The notes beneath the pieces were generated by a model that made no database searches, was not told where the DNA came from, and was given only the letters and a program-made list of their open reading frames with translations. From contig JBFHRB010000079.1 of assembly GCA_041591915.1 (NCBI GenBank), positions 1 to 13,105 on the forward strand: a DNA stretch of 13,105 nt. The letters are read 5' to 3'. Source of the stretch: JBFHRB01 sp041591915 (GTDB taxonomy: Bacteria; Actinomycetota; Nitriliruptoria; Nitriliruptorales; Nitriliruptoraceae). Position numbers and translations under genes: made by a program. How positions within the stretch are numbered: the first letter of the stretch is position 1; each line of letters opens with the position of its first letter. Shown piece after piece: positions 1 to 8,040 of this stretch.

Positions 1-1
1 G

Positions 2-79
2 CTCGCGGTCGCGATCAAGACGGACGAGGAGACGGCCGCGGAGCTGATCCTCAAGACGCTGCACGAGGCACACGCCTGA
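2..79 (+). CDS. CarD-family transcriptional regulator, C-terminal fragment (5' end outside window)
   Basis: Only the last 25 codons are present, open from the left edge and ending in TGA at 77-79. The tail reads LAVAIKTDEETAAELILKTL followed by HEAHA. It resembles the C-terminal helix of actinobacterial CarD, where the Mycobacterium protein ends with [20 protein letters not shown] and a short Ala-rich tail. CarD binds the RNA polymerase beta subunit and stabilises open complexes, notably at rRNA promoters. The following PIN-TRAM, ispD, ispF and cysS genes are the usual downstream neighbours of carD in actinobacteria, which supports the call. The fragment is too short for certainty; a different small protein with a similar acidic helical tail is possible. 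Confidence 0.6.
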   Translation, partial: LAVAIKTDEETAAELILKTLHEAHA

Positions 80-104
80 TCAGGGCAGCGGAGGAGCAAC
101 GCTC

Positions 105-129
105 GAGCCCCCGCGCCATGCGGGGGCTC
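105..129 (+). terminator. Strong hairpin terminator after the CarD-like gene
   Basis: A perfect 10-bp stem, GAGCCCCCGC (105-114) and GCGGGGGCTC (120-129), encloses a 5-nt loop. It begins 25 nt after the stop codon. No clear T-tract follows, which is common in high-GC actinobacteria. It separates the CarD-like gene from the PIN-TRAM operon, and its right arm reaches into the place where a -35 element of the next promoter would lie. Confidence 0.75.
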
Positions 130-146
130 CGCGCGTCTGGCCGTCC

Positions 147-152
147 TATCCT
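147..152 (+). promoter_or_regulatory. Putative -10 element for a leaderless PIN-TRAM transcript
   Basis: TATCCT at 147-152 fits the actinobacterial -10 pattern TANNNT. Only 6 nt separate it from the GTG at 159, so transcription would begin at or next to the start codon. No Shine-Dalgarno-like sequence lies between, which agrees with a leaderless message. No TTGACA-like -35 is visible. Confidence 0.45.
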
Positions 153-158
153 CGACCC

Positions 159-1328
159 GTGAGCGAGCAACGCCCCGACGAGGCTTCCGGCAACCGCGGC
201 GCGACCGTGGTGCTCGAGTTGTTCCGGCTCGGCATCGTGAGCGCGGTGACCGCGGCCGGTTACGCCGCCGGCCCGGCGGTCGACGAGTTGCTCGGCCGCG
301 GCGACCCCGACGCGACCCAGCTGCTGTCGACCGTCCTCGGCGCGCTCGTCGGCTACGTCCTGGGGGGCCTCGTCGGACGCAAGGCCATCGCCGGGGTCGA
401 CGCGGCCCAGTCGCGGCTCGCGCGCGTCGACGCCGCGGTCCTGATCTCGACCGTCGTCGGCGCCACGCTCATGGGCCTGCTCGCCATGCTGCTGCTCTGG
501 CCCGTACTGATCCTGCCCGCGAAGCAGTTCACCGTGCCGGTCGCGATGGTCATCCTCCTCCTCGCCACGTACGCCGGAGCTCGGCTCGGAGCCACCCGCG
601 GCGGGGACCTGCTGCGCTTCGTCGGGGCGCGCGGACGCCTCGAGGTCAGCTCGCCGAGCAAGGGCGCTGGCGTGAAGCTCGTGGACACCTCCGCCCTCAT
701 GGACGGCCGGCTCGTGGACGTCGCACGCGCGGGGTTCGTCGATGGCACGCTCGTCGTCCCGGCCTTCGTGCTCGAGGAGATGCAGGCGCTCGCGGACGTC
801 GAGCACCCCCGCCGGCGGGCGGCTGCTCGGCGCGGCCTCGACTCCCTCTCGGCGCTGCAGGACGAGGGCAGCGTCGTCGTCGAGGTCACGCAGGACGACG
901 TGCCGGGGGTCACCGAGGTCGACGCGAAGCTCGTGCGGCTGTGCCGTGACCGTGGCGCCGCGCTCATCACCGTCGACGCGAACCTCGGCCGCGTGGCGGA
1001 GATCTCCGGGGTCCGCGTGCTCAACCTGCACGAGCTGGCGGACTCGCTTCGTCCGCCCGTCATCCCGGGGGATCGCGTGCGGCTGCGCATCGTGAAGGAG
1101 GGCCGCGAGCCGCAGCAGGGGGTCGGCTACCTGCCCGACGGGACGATGGTCGTCGTCGAGCGCGCCGCGGAGCAACTGGACGAGTGGGTCACCGCCGACG
1201 TGACATCGATCATGCAGTCACGGCAGGGGCGGATGCTCTTCGCCGCGCGAGTCGAGGGCGATGACGACGCTGACGCGTCCCGGATCAGGCTCGTGCAGGG
1301 TGACAACAGCACCGGGGGGCCCGGTTGA
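159..1328 (+). CDS. PIN-TRAM domain membrane protein (YacL family)
   Basis: A 389-aa predicted membrane-anchored PIN-fold protein. The N-terminal half has about four hydrophobic segments (roughly residues 20-40, 56-73, 93-120 and 124-144). A PIN nuclease domain follows from about 172 to 295, starting KLVDTSALMDGR. Its acidic residues sit at the expected places (D176, E206, D255 in TEVDAKL, D273 in TVDAN), so the metal site looks intact. Residues about 302-366 form a TRAM domain, a small RNA-binding fold. This architecture matches Bacillus YacL and its actinobacterial homologues, whose substrate is not well established; an RNA-directed role is inferred from the two domains. The GTG start is preferred because of the adjacent -10 element and because it leaves a short soluble N-terminus before the first helix. 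The stop overlaps the ispD start by 4 bp. Confidence 0.88.
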   Translation: MSEQRPDEASGNRGATVVLELFRLGIVSAVTAAGYAAGPAVDELLGRGDPDATQLLSTVLGALVGYVLGGLVGRKAIAGVDAAQSRLARVDAAVLISTVVGATLMGLLAMLLLWPVLILPAKQFTVPVAMVILLLATYAGARLGATRGGDLLRFVGARGRLEVSSPSKGAGVKLVDTSALMDGRLVDVARAGFVDGTLVVPAFVLEEMQALADVEHPRRRAAARRGLDSLSALQDEGSVVVEVTQDDVPGVTEVDAKLVRLCRDRGAALITVDANLGRVAEISGVRVLNLHELADSLRPPVIPGDRVRLRIVKEGREPQQGVGYLPDGTMVVVERAAEQLDEWVTADVTSIMQSRQGRMLFAARVEGDDDADASRIRLVQGDNSTGGPG

Positions 1329-2023
1329 GCGTCAGCGCCGTCATCGTCGCCGCCGGCAGCGGTGAGCGACTCGGCCAAGACCGCCCCAAGGCGCTGGTCG
1401 AGGTCGGCGGCGAGCCCATGGTTCGCCACGCCGCGCTGCGGCTGCTGGCGGGTGGCGCGGACGAGCTCGTCGTCGTGCACCCGGCGCGCCTCAGCCTCGA
1501 GTTCGCCCGGGTCCTGGACGACCTCGTCGGGGTGACCCTGGTGGTCGGCGGGGCGACGAGGACAGGAAGCGTCCGGGCAGGCGTTGCCGCCTCCGACGCC
1601 GACGCGGAACTCATCGCGATCCACGACGCTGCGCGACCGTTCATCCCGAGCAAGTGCGTTCGCATGGCCATCGCGTCCGTCGCGGGCCAGGCGATCGCGG
1701 CCGCGCCGGCCCTCCCGGTCGCGGACACCCTCAAGCGTCCGACGCCCGAGGGGCGCATCCGCACGGTCGACCGGGCGGACCTCTGGGCGGTGCAGACCCC
1801 ACAGGTCGTCCGGGCCGACGTCTACCGCGCGGTCCTCGACTGGGCGCCGGGTGAGCACACCACCGACGACCTCGGGCTCGTCGAGTCCGCGATCGACGCC
1901 GGGGTCGTGGAAGGCAAGATCGTGCTCGTCCCGGGGGACCCCCGTGCGCTGAAGATCACCTACCCGCGAGATCTCATGATGGCCGAGGCGGTCCTCGCGG
2001 CAGAGCGGGCGCGTCGTGGCTGA
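1325..2023 (+). CDS. ispD: 2-C-methyl-D-erythritol 4-phosphate cytidylyltransferase
   Basis: A 232-aa cytosolic enzyme of the MEP isoprenoid pathway. It joins CTP and methylerythritol 4-phosphate to give CDP-methylerythritol. The N-terminal nucleotide-binding motif is VIVAAGSGERLG with R15, followed by PKALVEVGG with K22. Other family signatures are GGATRTGSVRAG (75-86), IHDAARPF (99-106), LPVADTLKR (130-138), TVDRADLWAVQTPQ (147-160), TDDLGLVE (180-187) and a late PRALKIT that supplies K210. Length is normal for IspD. The start is a TTG that overlaps the upstream TGA as TTGA, suggesting coupled translation; no better start lies nearby because the conserved strand begins within a few residues. 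Its stop overlaps the ispF start by 8 bp. Confidence 0.95.
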   Translation: MSVSAVIVAAGSGERLGQDRPKALVEVGGEPMVRHAALRLLAGGADELVVVHPARLSLEFARVLDDLVGVTLVVGGATRTGSVRAGVAASDADAELIAIHDAARPFIPSKCVRMAIASVAGQAIAAAPALPVADTLKRPTPEGRIRTVDRADLWAVQTPQVVRADVYRAVLDWAPGEHTTDDLGLVESAIDAGVVEGKIVLVPGDPRALKITYPRDLMMAEAVLAAERARRG

Positions 2024-2516
2024 GCTCCGTGTCGGTTCGGGGATCGACGTCCACCCGTTCTCCGACGAGCCGGGACGGCCGCTCGTGATCGCGGGCGTGA
2101 CCGTGCCGGACGGGCCCGGCCTCGACGGACATTCGGATGCGGACGTGGCGGCGCACGCCGTGGCCGACGCGCTCCTCGGCGCCCTCGGACTCGGTGATCT
2201 CGGCCAGCGCTTCGGCGTTGACCGACCGGAGACCGCGGGGGCCGACTCCCTCGGCTTGCTCAGGGACGTCGTCGCCGCGGCGACCGGCCTGGGCTGGCAG
2301 CTGGCGAACGCCGATCTGACGATCGTCGCCCAGCGGCCGCGATTGGCGGCGTACCGCGACCAGATGCGCGAGAACCTGGGTTCTGCGCTGGGTGCCGCGG
2401 TGGACCGGGTCTCCGTGAAGTTCACGACCACCGACCGTCTCGGCACGATCGGGCGCGGCGAGGGGATCGCCTGCTGGGCCACGGTGCTGGTGTCTCGCGA
2501 CGCATCCGTGGGCTGA
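2016..2516 (+). CDS. ispF: 2-C-methyl-D-erythritol 2,4-cyclodiphosphate synthase
   Basis: A 166-aa enzyme of the MEP pathway that cyclises CDP-methylerythritol 2-phosphate and releases CMP; the family works as a homotrimer. The metal ligands are present: D11 and H13 in SGIDVHPF, and H47 in DVAAHAVAD. Also present are the DGHSDAD loop (37-43), LANADLTIVAQRPRL (96-110), and the C-terminal VKFTTTDRLG plus GRGEGIAC block (about 134-153). The length is close to the usual 155-170 residues. The GTG start lies inside the last codons of ispD and places the conserved strand at residues 5-10. It follows IspD directly but acts two steps later, because IspE lies between them in the pathway; ispE is not in this window. 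Confidence 0.95.
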   Translation: MAELRVGSGIDVHPFSDEPGRPLVIAGVTVPDGPGLDGHSDADVAAHAVADALLGALGLGDLGQRFGVDRPETAGADSLGLLRDVVAAATGLGWQLANADLTIVAQRPRLAAYRDQMRENLGSALGAAVDRVSVKFTTTDRLGTIGRGEGIACWATVLVSRDASVG

Positions 2517-2525
2517 CCCCACCGG

Positions 2526-2531
2526 TACGCT
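2526..2531 (+). promoter_or_regulatory. Possible internal -10 element ahead of cysS
   Basis: TACGCT lies in the 48-nt gap between ispF and cysS and fits TANNNT. It would give a leader of about 26 nt before the ATG at 2565. No convincing -35 is visible. The gap itself suggests that cysS and rlmB may have their own promoter in addition to readthrough from the PIN-TRAM unit. Confidence 0.3.
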
Positions 2532-2564
2532 CTGGCGCCGACCACGACCCTCGGATGAATCCCG

Positions 2565-4004
2565 ATGTCGCTCGTCCTGTACGACACGCTGACGCGCAGC
2601 AAGAAGCCGTTCGAGCCTCGCGAGCCGGGCAAGGTCTCGATGTACGTGTGTGGCCCGACGGTCCAGGCCGAGGCCCACATCGGGCACGGGCGGTCGCAGG
2701 TCGTCTTCGACGTGCTCCGCCGCTACCTCGTCTACCGCGGTTACGCCGTCCTCTACGTCTGCAACGTCACCGACATCGACGACAAGATCATCATGCGCGC
2801 CCAGCGCGAGGACGTGTCGACGTTCGAGGTCGCCGAGCGGTACACGAAGGTGTGGAACGACACCATGGACGCGCTCGGCATCCTGCCGGCCGACATCCAG
2901 CCTCGAGCCACCGGGCACATCCTCGAGATGCAGGAGCTCATCCAGCAGCTCATCGACCAGGACAAGGCCTACGCGGTCGAGGGGACCGTCTTCTTCCGGG
3001 TCCGGGAGTTCCCGGAGTACGGCAAGCTCAGCAACCGCAACATCGACGAGCTGCTCGAGGGCGCGGAGACCGTGGCCTCGGAGGTGAAGGACGACCCGCT
3101 CGACTTCGCGCTGTGGAAGGCCGCCAAGCCCGGTGAACCCTCCTGGCCGGCGCCGTGGGGTGAGGGGCGGCCCGGGTGGCACATCGAGTGCTCGGCCATG
3201 GCGGGTAGGCACCTGGGCAGTGGCTTCGACATCCACGGTGGCGGGCTGGACCTCGTGTTCCCGCACCACGAGAACGAGATCGCCCAGTACGAGGCTGCCC
3301 ACGACGCCACCTTCGCGCGCACCTGGATCCACAACGGGATGATCCGGATGGGCGAGGAGAAGATGTCGAAGTCGATCGGCAACATCGTCGCCCTCAGCGA
3401 GGCGATCGATGCGCTCGGCCCGGGCCCACTGCGACTCTGGTACCTGAGTGCGCACCATCGCAGCCCGCTGACGTACGAGGACGAGCGCCTCGAAGAGGCC
3501 GCGACGGCACACGAGCGGTTCACGACGTTCCTGCGGACGGCGCGAGCGGTGGCCGGCGACGCGGAGCCCAGCGACGCTGCGGGACCGCACGTGAACGCCT
3601 TCGTCGCCGCCATGGACGACGACCTCAATGCGCCCAAGGCGGTCGCGGTGTTGCACGAGCTCGTTGGCGCCGGCAACGACCTGCTGAAGCGGGCAGAGGC
3701 CGGCGATGCCGCTGCGGCGGCTGACGTCGCGAGCCTCGCGGGTGCACTCGTCACCCTGGGCGATGAGGTGCTGGGCCTGGACGTCGCTTCGGAGGTCGAC
3801 CGCGCCCAGCGGCTGGCCGGGGTCATCTCCCCGATCGTGGAGGACCTTCTCGAGCAGCGGGACGCTGCCCGGAGCGAGAAGGACTTCGCTCGCGCCGATG
3901 CGATCCGCGACCGGCTGACCGAGATGGGCATCGCCGTGGAGGACCGCCCTGGCGGGTCGCGGTGGTTCGTCGAGCCCTCGGCCGCGCGCCGCGCGGCAGG
4001 CTGA
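2565..4004 (+). CDS. cysS: Cysteinyl-tRNA synthetase
   Basis: A 479-aa class I aminoacyl-tRNA synthetase that charges tRNA-Cys in the cytosol. The N-terminus MSLVLYDTLTR and the run PGKVSMYVCGPTV are typical. The HIGH motif is at residues 38-41 and KMSKS at 266-270. The zinc ligands that select cysteine are all present: C29, C209 (WHIECSAMA), H234 and E238 (FPHHENE). The C-terminal third is helical and carries the DDLNAPKAVAVLHEL signature of the DALR-like anticodon-binding region. Length agrees with CysS, which argues against the shorter mycothiol ligase MshC. The start is ATG 2565; a GGATGA stretch 6 nt upstream is a weak Shine-Dalgarno, and the out-of-frame ATG at 2555 gives no family match. 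rlmB starts 1 nt after the stop. Confidence 0.96.
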   Translation: MSLVLYDTLTRSKKPFEPREPGKVSMYVCGPTVQAEAHIGHGRSQVVFDVLRRYLVYRGYAVLYVCNVTDIDDKIIMRAQREDVSTFEVAERYTKVWNDTMDALGILPADIQPRATGHILEMQELIQQLIDQDKAYAVEGTVFFRVREFPEYGKLSNRNIDELLEGAETVASEVKDDPLDFALWKAAKPGEPSWPAPWGEGRPGWHIECSAMAGRHLGSGFDIHGGGLDLVFPHHENEIAQYEAAHDATFARTWIHNGMIRMGEEKMSKSIGNIVALSEAIDALGPGPLRLWYLSAHHRSPLTYEDERLEEAATAHERFTTFLRTARAVAGDAEPSDAAGPHVNAFVAAMDDDLNAPKAVAVLHELVGAGNDLLKRAEAGDAAAAADVASLAGALVTLGDEVLGLDVASEVDRAQRLAGVISPIVEDLLEQRDAARSEKDFARADAIRDRLTEMGIAVEDRPGGSRWFVEPSAARRAAG

Positions 4005-4005
4005 G

Positions 4006-4827
4006 GTGGCGCAGAAGGGGCGCAAGGGCGGGGGCGGCGGTCGCCGCCGCCCGGAGGGGCGGCCCGGGCGCAACGAGCGCGTCGTCGTCGGGGTGCACCC
4101 GGTGCGGGAGCTCCTGCGAGCCGAGCGCCCAGTTCGACGGATCCTCGTCGACCGCGATCGGACGCAGTCCGAGACCCTCGAGGACCTCCTCGCGCGAGCG
4201 GTCGAGGCCGCGGTCGAGGTGCAGGAGGTCGCGCGCACCGAGATCGACGACCGCGCTCAGGGGCTCGTCCACCAGGGGGTGCTCGCGGTCGCGCCGCCGT
4301 TCCCCTACGTCGACCTCAGCCATCTCGCGAACCGGGCGGAGGAGGCGGGCGAGGCCCTGTTCGTCATCGCCCTCGACCACGTGACCGATCCGCACAACGT
4401 GGGGAGCATCGCGCGCACCGCCGAGGCGGCAGGAGCGCACGGCATGGTGCTGCCCGATCGGCGCGCTGCGGCCATCACGCCGACGGTCGAGAAGGCGGCT
4501 GCTGGAGCCCTCGCGCATCTGCCGGTTGTCCGAACGGCCGGGTTTTCGAGCGCTCTTCGCACGCTCAAGCAGGACTCCGGCGCGTGGGTGGTGGGGCTCG
4601 ATGCGGCCGCTGAGGAGGAGATATCGGCCTGTCCGCTGCTGGAGGAGCCGATCGTGCTCGTCGTCGGCTCAGAGGGCTCGGGACTAGTCAGAACTAGCCA
4701 GTTACACTGCGACATGCTCGTCAGGCTGCCGATGCGCGGCCAGGTCGGGTCCCTCAACGCTTCGGTCGCCGCAGCGATCGCCCTCTACGAGGTGCGCGCT
4801 AGGCGAGACACACCGAGCAGACGCTGA
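4006..4827 (+). CDS. rlmB: 23S rRNA (guanosine-2'-O-)-methyltransferase, SpoU/TrmH family
   Basis: A 273-aa SPOUT methyltransferase. By analogy with RlmB it would use S-adenosylmethionine to methylate a guanosine ribose in 23S rRNA. A basic Gly/Arg-rich tail (1-24) precedes the SpoU substrate-binding domain (about 25-100). The knotted catalytic domain has motif 1, DHVTDPHNVGSIARTAEAAG (124-143), with N131 and R137; motif 2, LVVGSEGSGL (218-227), with E223; and motif 3, LPMRGQVGSLNASVAAAIAL (241-260), with S249 and N251. The start is GTG 4006, 1 nt after cysS, implying translational coupling. Between motifs 2 and 3 the gene has an unusual run of rare codons (CTA, AGA, ACT, TTA at 4684-4704). 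TrmH-type tRNA or other rRNA targets cannot be excluded from sequence alone. Confidence 0.92.
   Translation: MAQKGRKGGGGGRRRPEGRPGRNERVVVGVHPVRELLRAERPVRRILVDRDRTQSETLEDLLARAVEAAVEVQEVARTEIDDRAQGLVHQGVLAVAPPFPYVDLSHLANRAEEAGEALFVIALDHVTDPHNVGSIARTAEAAGAHGMVLPDRRAAAITPTVEKAAAGALAHLPVVRTAGFSSALRTLKQDSGAWVVGLDAAAEEEISACPLLEEPIVLVVGSEGSGLVRTSQLHCDMLVRLPMRGQVGSLNASVAAAIALYEVRARRDTPSRR
4683..4708 (+). promoter_or_regulatory. CTAG-rich repeats and -10-like TACACT inside rlmB, possible sigH promoter or operator
   Basis: Within the rlmB reading frame, ACTAG occurs at 4683-4687 and 4693-4697, exactly 10 bp apart. CTAGT (4684-4688) and ACTAG (4693-4697) also form an inverted repeat with a 4-bp spacer. 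TACACT at 4703-4708 fits TANNNT. The patch is about 50% G+C in a much richer background and forces rare codons. A further copy of the core lies in the downstream intergenic region as AACTAGTT (4869-4876). A regulatory role for the sigma gene downstream is inference; no good -35 is seen. Confidence 0.3.
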
Positions 4828-4868
4828 ACTACGGAGCCGGGTACGTAGGGGACGCGTCACCAACAGGT

Positions 4869-4935
4869 AACTAGTTCGTTTGGACTGGTGAGACGTTGCC
4901 GGTAGGGACCGGTGACGGGCGTGGAGGACGAGTTC
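4869..4935 (+). promoter_or_regulatory. Upstream region of the sigma factor gene with palindrome, weak promoter and Shine-Dalgarno
   Basis: The 108-bp gap between rlmB and the sigma gene holds an 8-bp palindrome AACTAGTT (4869-4876). It also holds a weak promoter-like pair, TTGGAC (4880-4885) and TAGGGA (4903-4908), separated by 17 bp. A strong Shine-Dalgarno, GGAGGA (4923-4928), lies 7 nt before the ATG at 4936. The last element decides the start of the sigma gene. The promoter pair is poor at its last -10 base and remains tentative. Confidence 0.4.
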
Positions 4936-5598
4936 ATGGCGCGAGCCAAGGTCAAGCGCAAGGTCGGCTCACGGCCCGACCTGAGCATCCGCAGTGACGA
5001 GCAGCTCGTCCTCGATGTGCGCGACGGCGTGGACGGGGCACTGCAGGCCCTGCTCGATCGCTATCGACGATTCGCGCGGGCCAAGAGCCGCTCCTACTTC
5101 CTGGTGGGTGCCGACCGCGAGGACATCGTCCAGGAAGGCATGATCGGCCTCTACAAGGCGATCCGCGACTACGACGCCAAGCACGGGGCCTCGTTCCGGT
5201 CCTTCGCCGAGCTGTGCATCACGCGCCAGATCCTCACGGCCATCAAGACGGCCACGCGCCAGAAGCACACGCCCCTCAACTCCTACGTCTCCTTCGACCG
5301 TCCACAGGACGACGACCCCTCCCGCACCGTTGGCGACACGATCGCCTGCGTCGAGGAGGTGGACCCGCTGCGCATCCTCATCGACAGTGACGACCTCGCG
5401 TACCTGCGCGACGCCTTCGCCCAGGTGCTCAGCGGCCTCGAGTCCGACGTCCTCGAGTTGTACGTGGAGGGCCGCAGCTACCAGGAGATCGCGGAGCTGC
5501 TGGGCCGTCACGTCAAGTCCATCGACAACGCGCTCCAGCGCATCAAGCGCAAGCTGGAGAGCCATCTCGTGGAGCTCGGCCACAGCTACGCCTGCTGA
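4936..5598 (+). CDS. sigH: RNA polymerase sigma factor, SigH (sporulation sigma-H) family
   Basis: A 220-aa sigma-70 family factor very close to Bacillus sigma-H. Region 2 contains RYRRFARAKSRSYFLVGADR (42-61) and EDIVQEGMIGLYKAIRDYD (62-80), which carries the core-binding and -10-recognition surface. FAELCITRQILTAIKTATRQ (90-109) continues regions 2.4-3, then LNSYVSFDRPQ (114-124). Region 4 ends with GRSYQEIAELLGRHVKSIDN (179-198) and ALQRIKRKLESHL, the -35-binding helix-turn-helix. The first 20 residues are basic and variable. ATG 4936 is preferred over GTG 4912 or 4921 because GGAGGA lies 7 nt upstream. In Bacillus this factor controls the entry into stationary phase and sporulation. An endospore role is not implied here, and the target promoters are unknown. 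It is the last gene before a hairpin terminator. Confidence 0.9.
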   Translation: MARAKVKRKVGSRPDLSIRSDEQLVLDVRDGVDGALQALLDRYRRFARAKSRSYFLVGADREDIVQEGMIGLYKAIRDYDAKHGASFRSFAELCITRQILTAIKTATRQKHTPLNSYVSFDRPQDDDPSRTVGDTIACVEEVDPLRILIDSDDLAYLRDAFAQVLSGLESDVLELYVEGRSYQEIAELLGRHVKSIDNALQRIKRKLESHLVELGHSYAC

Positions 5599-5617
5599 AC
5601 GAGAAGCGCGACGAGAC

Positions 5618-5641
5618 ACGGCACCCCGGCTGGGGTGCCGT
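5618..5641 (+). terminator. Hairpin terminator after the sigma factor gene
   Basis: A perfect 10-bp stem, ACGGCACCCC (5618-5627) and GGGGTGCCGT (5632-5641), encloses the 4-nt loop GGCT. It lies 20 nt after the stop codon. No long T-run follows. It closes the operon that begins with the PIN-TRAM gene. Confidence 0.8.
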
Positions 5642-5719
5642 CGTCGTTGCCGGCGCATGCGGCACGGCGCGCGGACCTACGGACGGCCGCCAGCCATGCA
5701 TCCCGGCGGGTCGGCCGGG

Positions 5720-5725
5720 TAGCGT
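5720..5725 (+). promoter_or_regulatory. Putative -10 element for icd
   Basis: TAGCGT fits TANNNT and resembles the other -10-like elements in the window. It would give a leader of about 90 nt before the ATG at 5821. No recognisable -35 is present 16-18 bp upstream. The remainder of 5642-5820 shows no gene and no tRNA. Confidence 0.3.
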
Positions 5726-5782
5726 TCGGGCCACGCTGGCGTGCGCCCCTGCGGTGCATCTGCCGACCCCGTGACGTCGATC

Positions 5783-5800
5783 CGTCGGGTTCACCCGACG
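5783..5800. promoter_or_regulatory. Perfect inverted repeat in the icd leader
   Basis: CGTCGGGT (5783-5790) and ACCCGACG (5793-5800) are exact inverse complements with only TC between them. As DNA this is an 18-bp dyad suited to a dimeric repressor. As RNA it would be a 7-bp stem with a UUCA loop that ends 9 nt before the Shine-Dalgarno (GAGG, 5810-5813). Either would allow control of isocitrate dehydrogenase; the sequence alone does not decide. Confidence 0.4.
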
Positions 5801-5820
5801 CCGGACATCGAGGCCCGCTC

Positions 5821-8037
<2,217 letters not shown>

Positions 8038-8040
8038 CCC

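Noticed and set aside
51..1175. 374-codon open frame on the minus strand
   Set aside because: It is antisense to the PIN-TRAM gene, whose membrane segments, PIN acidic residues and TRAM domain are clear.
2565..4004. Mycothiol ligase MshC as an alternative to cysS
   Set aside because: Length (479 aa), the N-terminal YDTLTR motif and the C-terminal DDLNAPKA region fit cysteinyl-tRNA synthetase; MshC is shorter and begins differently.
1974..4238. 754-codon open frame on the minus strand
   Set aside because: It lies opposite ispF and cysS, which have full family motifs. The translation is rich in Arg, Asp, Val and His repeats typical of the antisense frame of GC-rich genes.
4912..4935. Upstream GTG starts for the sigma factor gene
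   Set aside because: GTG 4912 has a purine stretch only 3 nt away and GTG 4921 has one 12 nt away. ATG 4936 has GGAGGA at an ideal 7-nt spacing.
5635..5820. In-frame 62-codon N-terminal extension of isocitrate dehydrogenase
   Set aside because: It would begin inside the terminator hairpin, has no family similarity, and the known N-terminus matches MKISYTLTDEAP at 5821, which has its own GAGG site.
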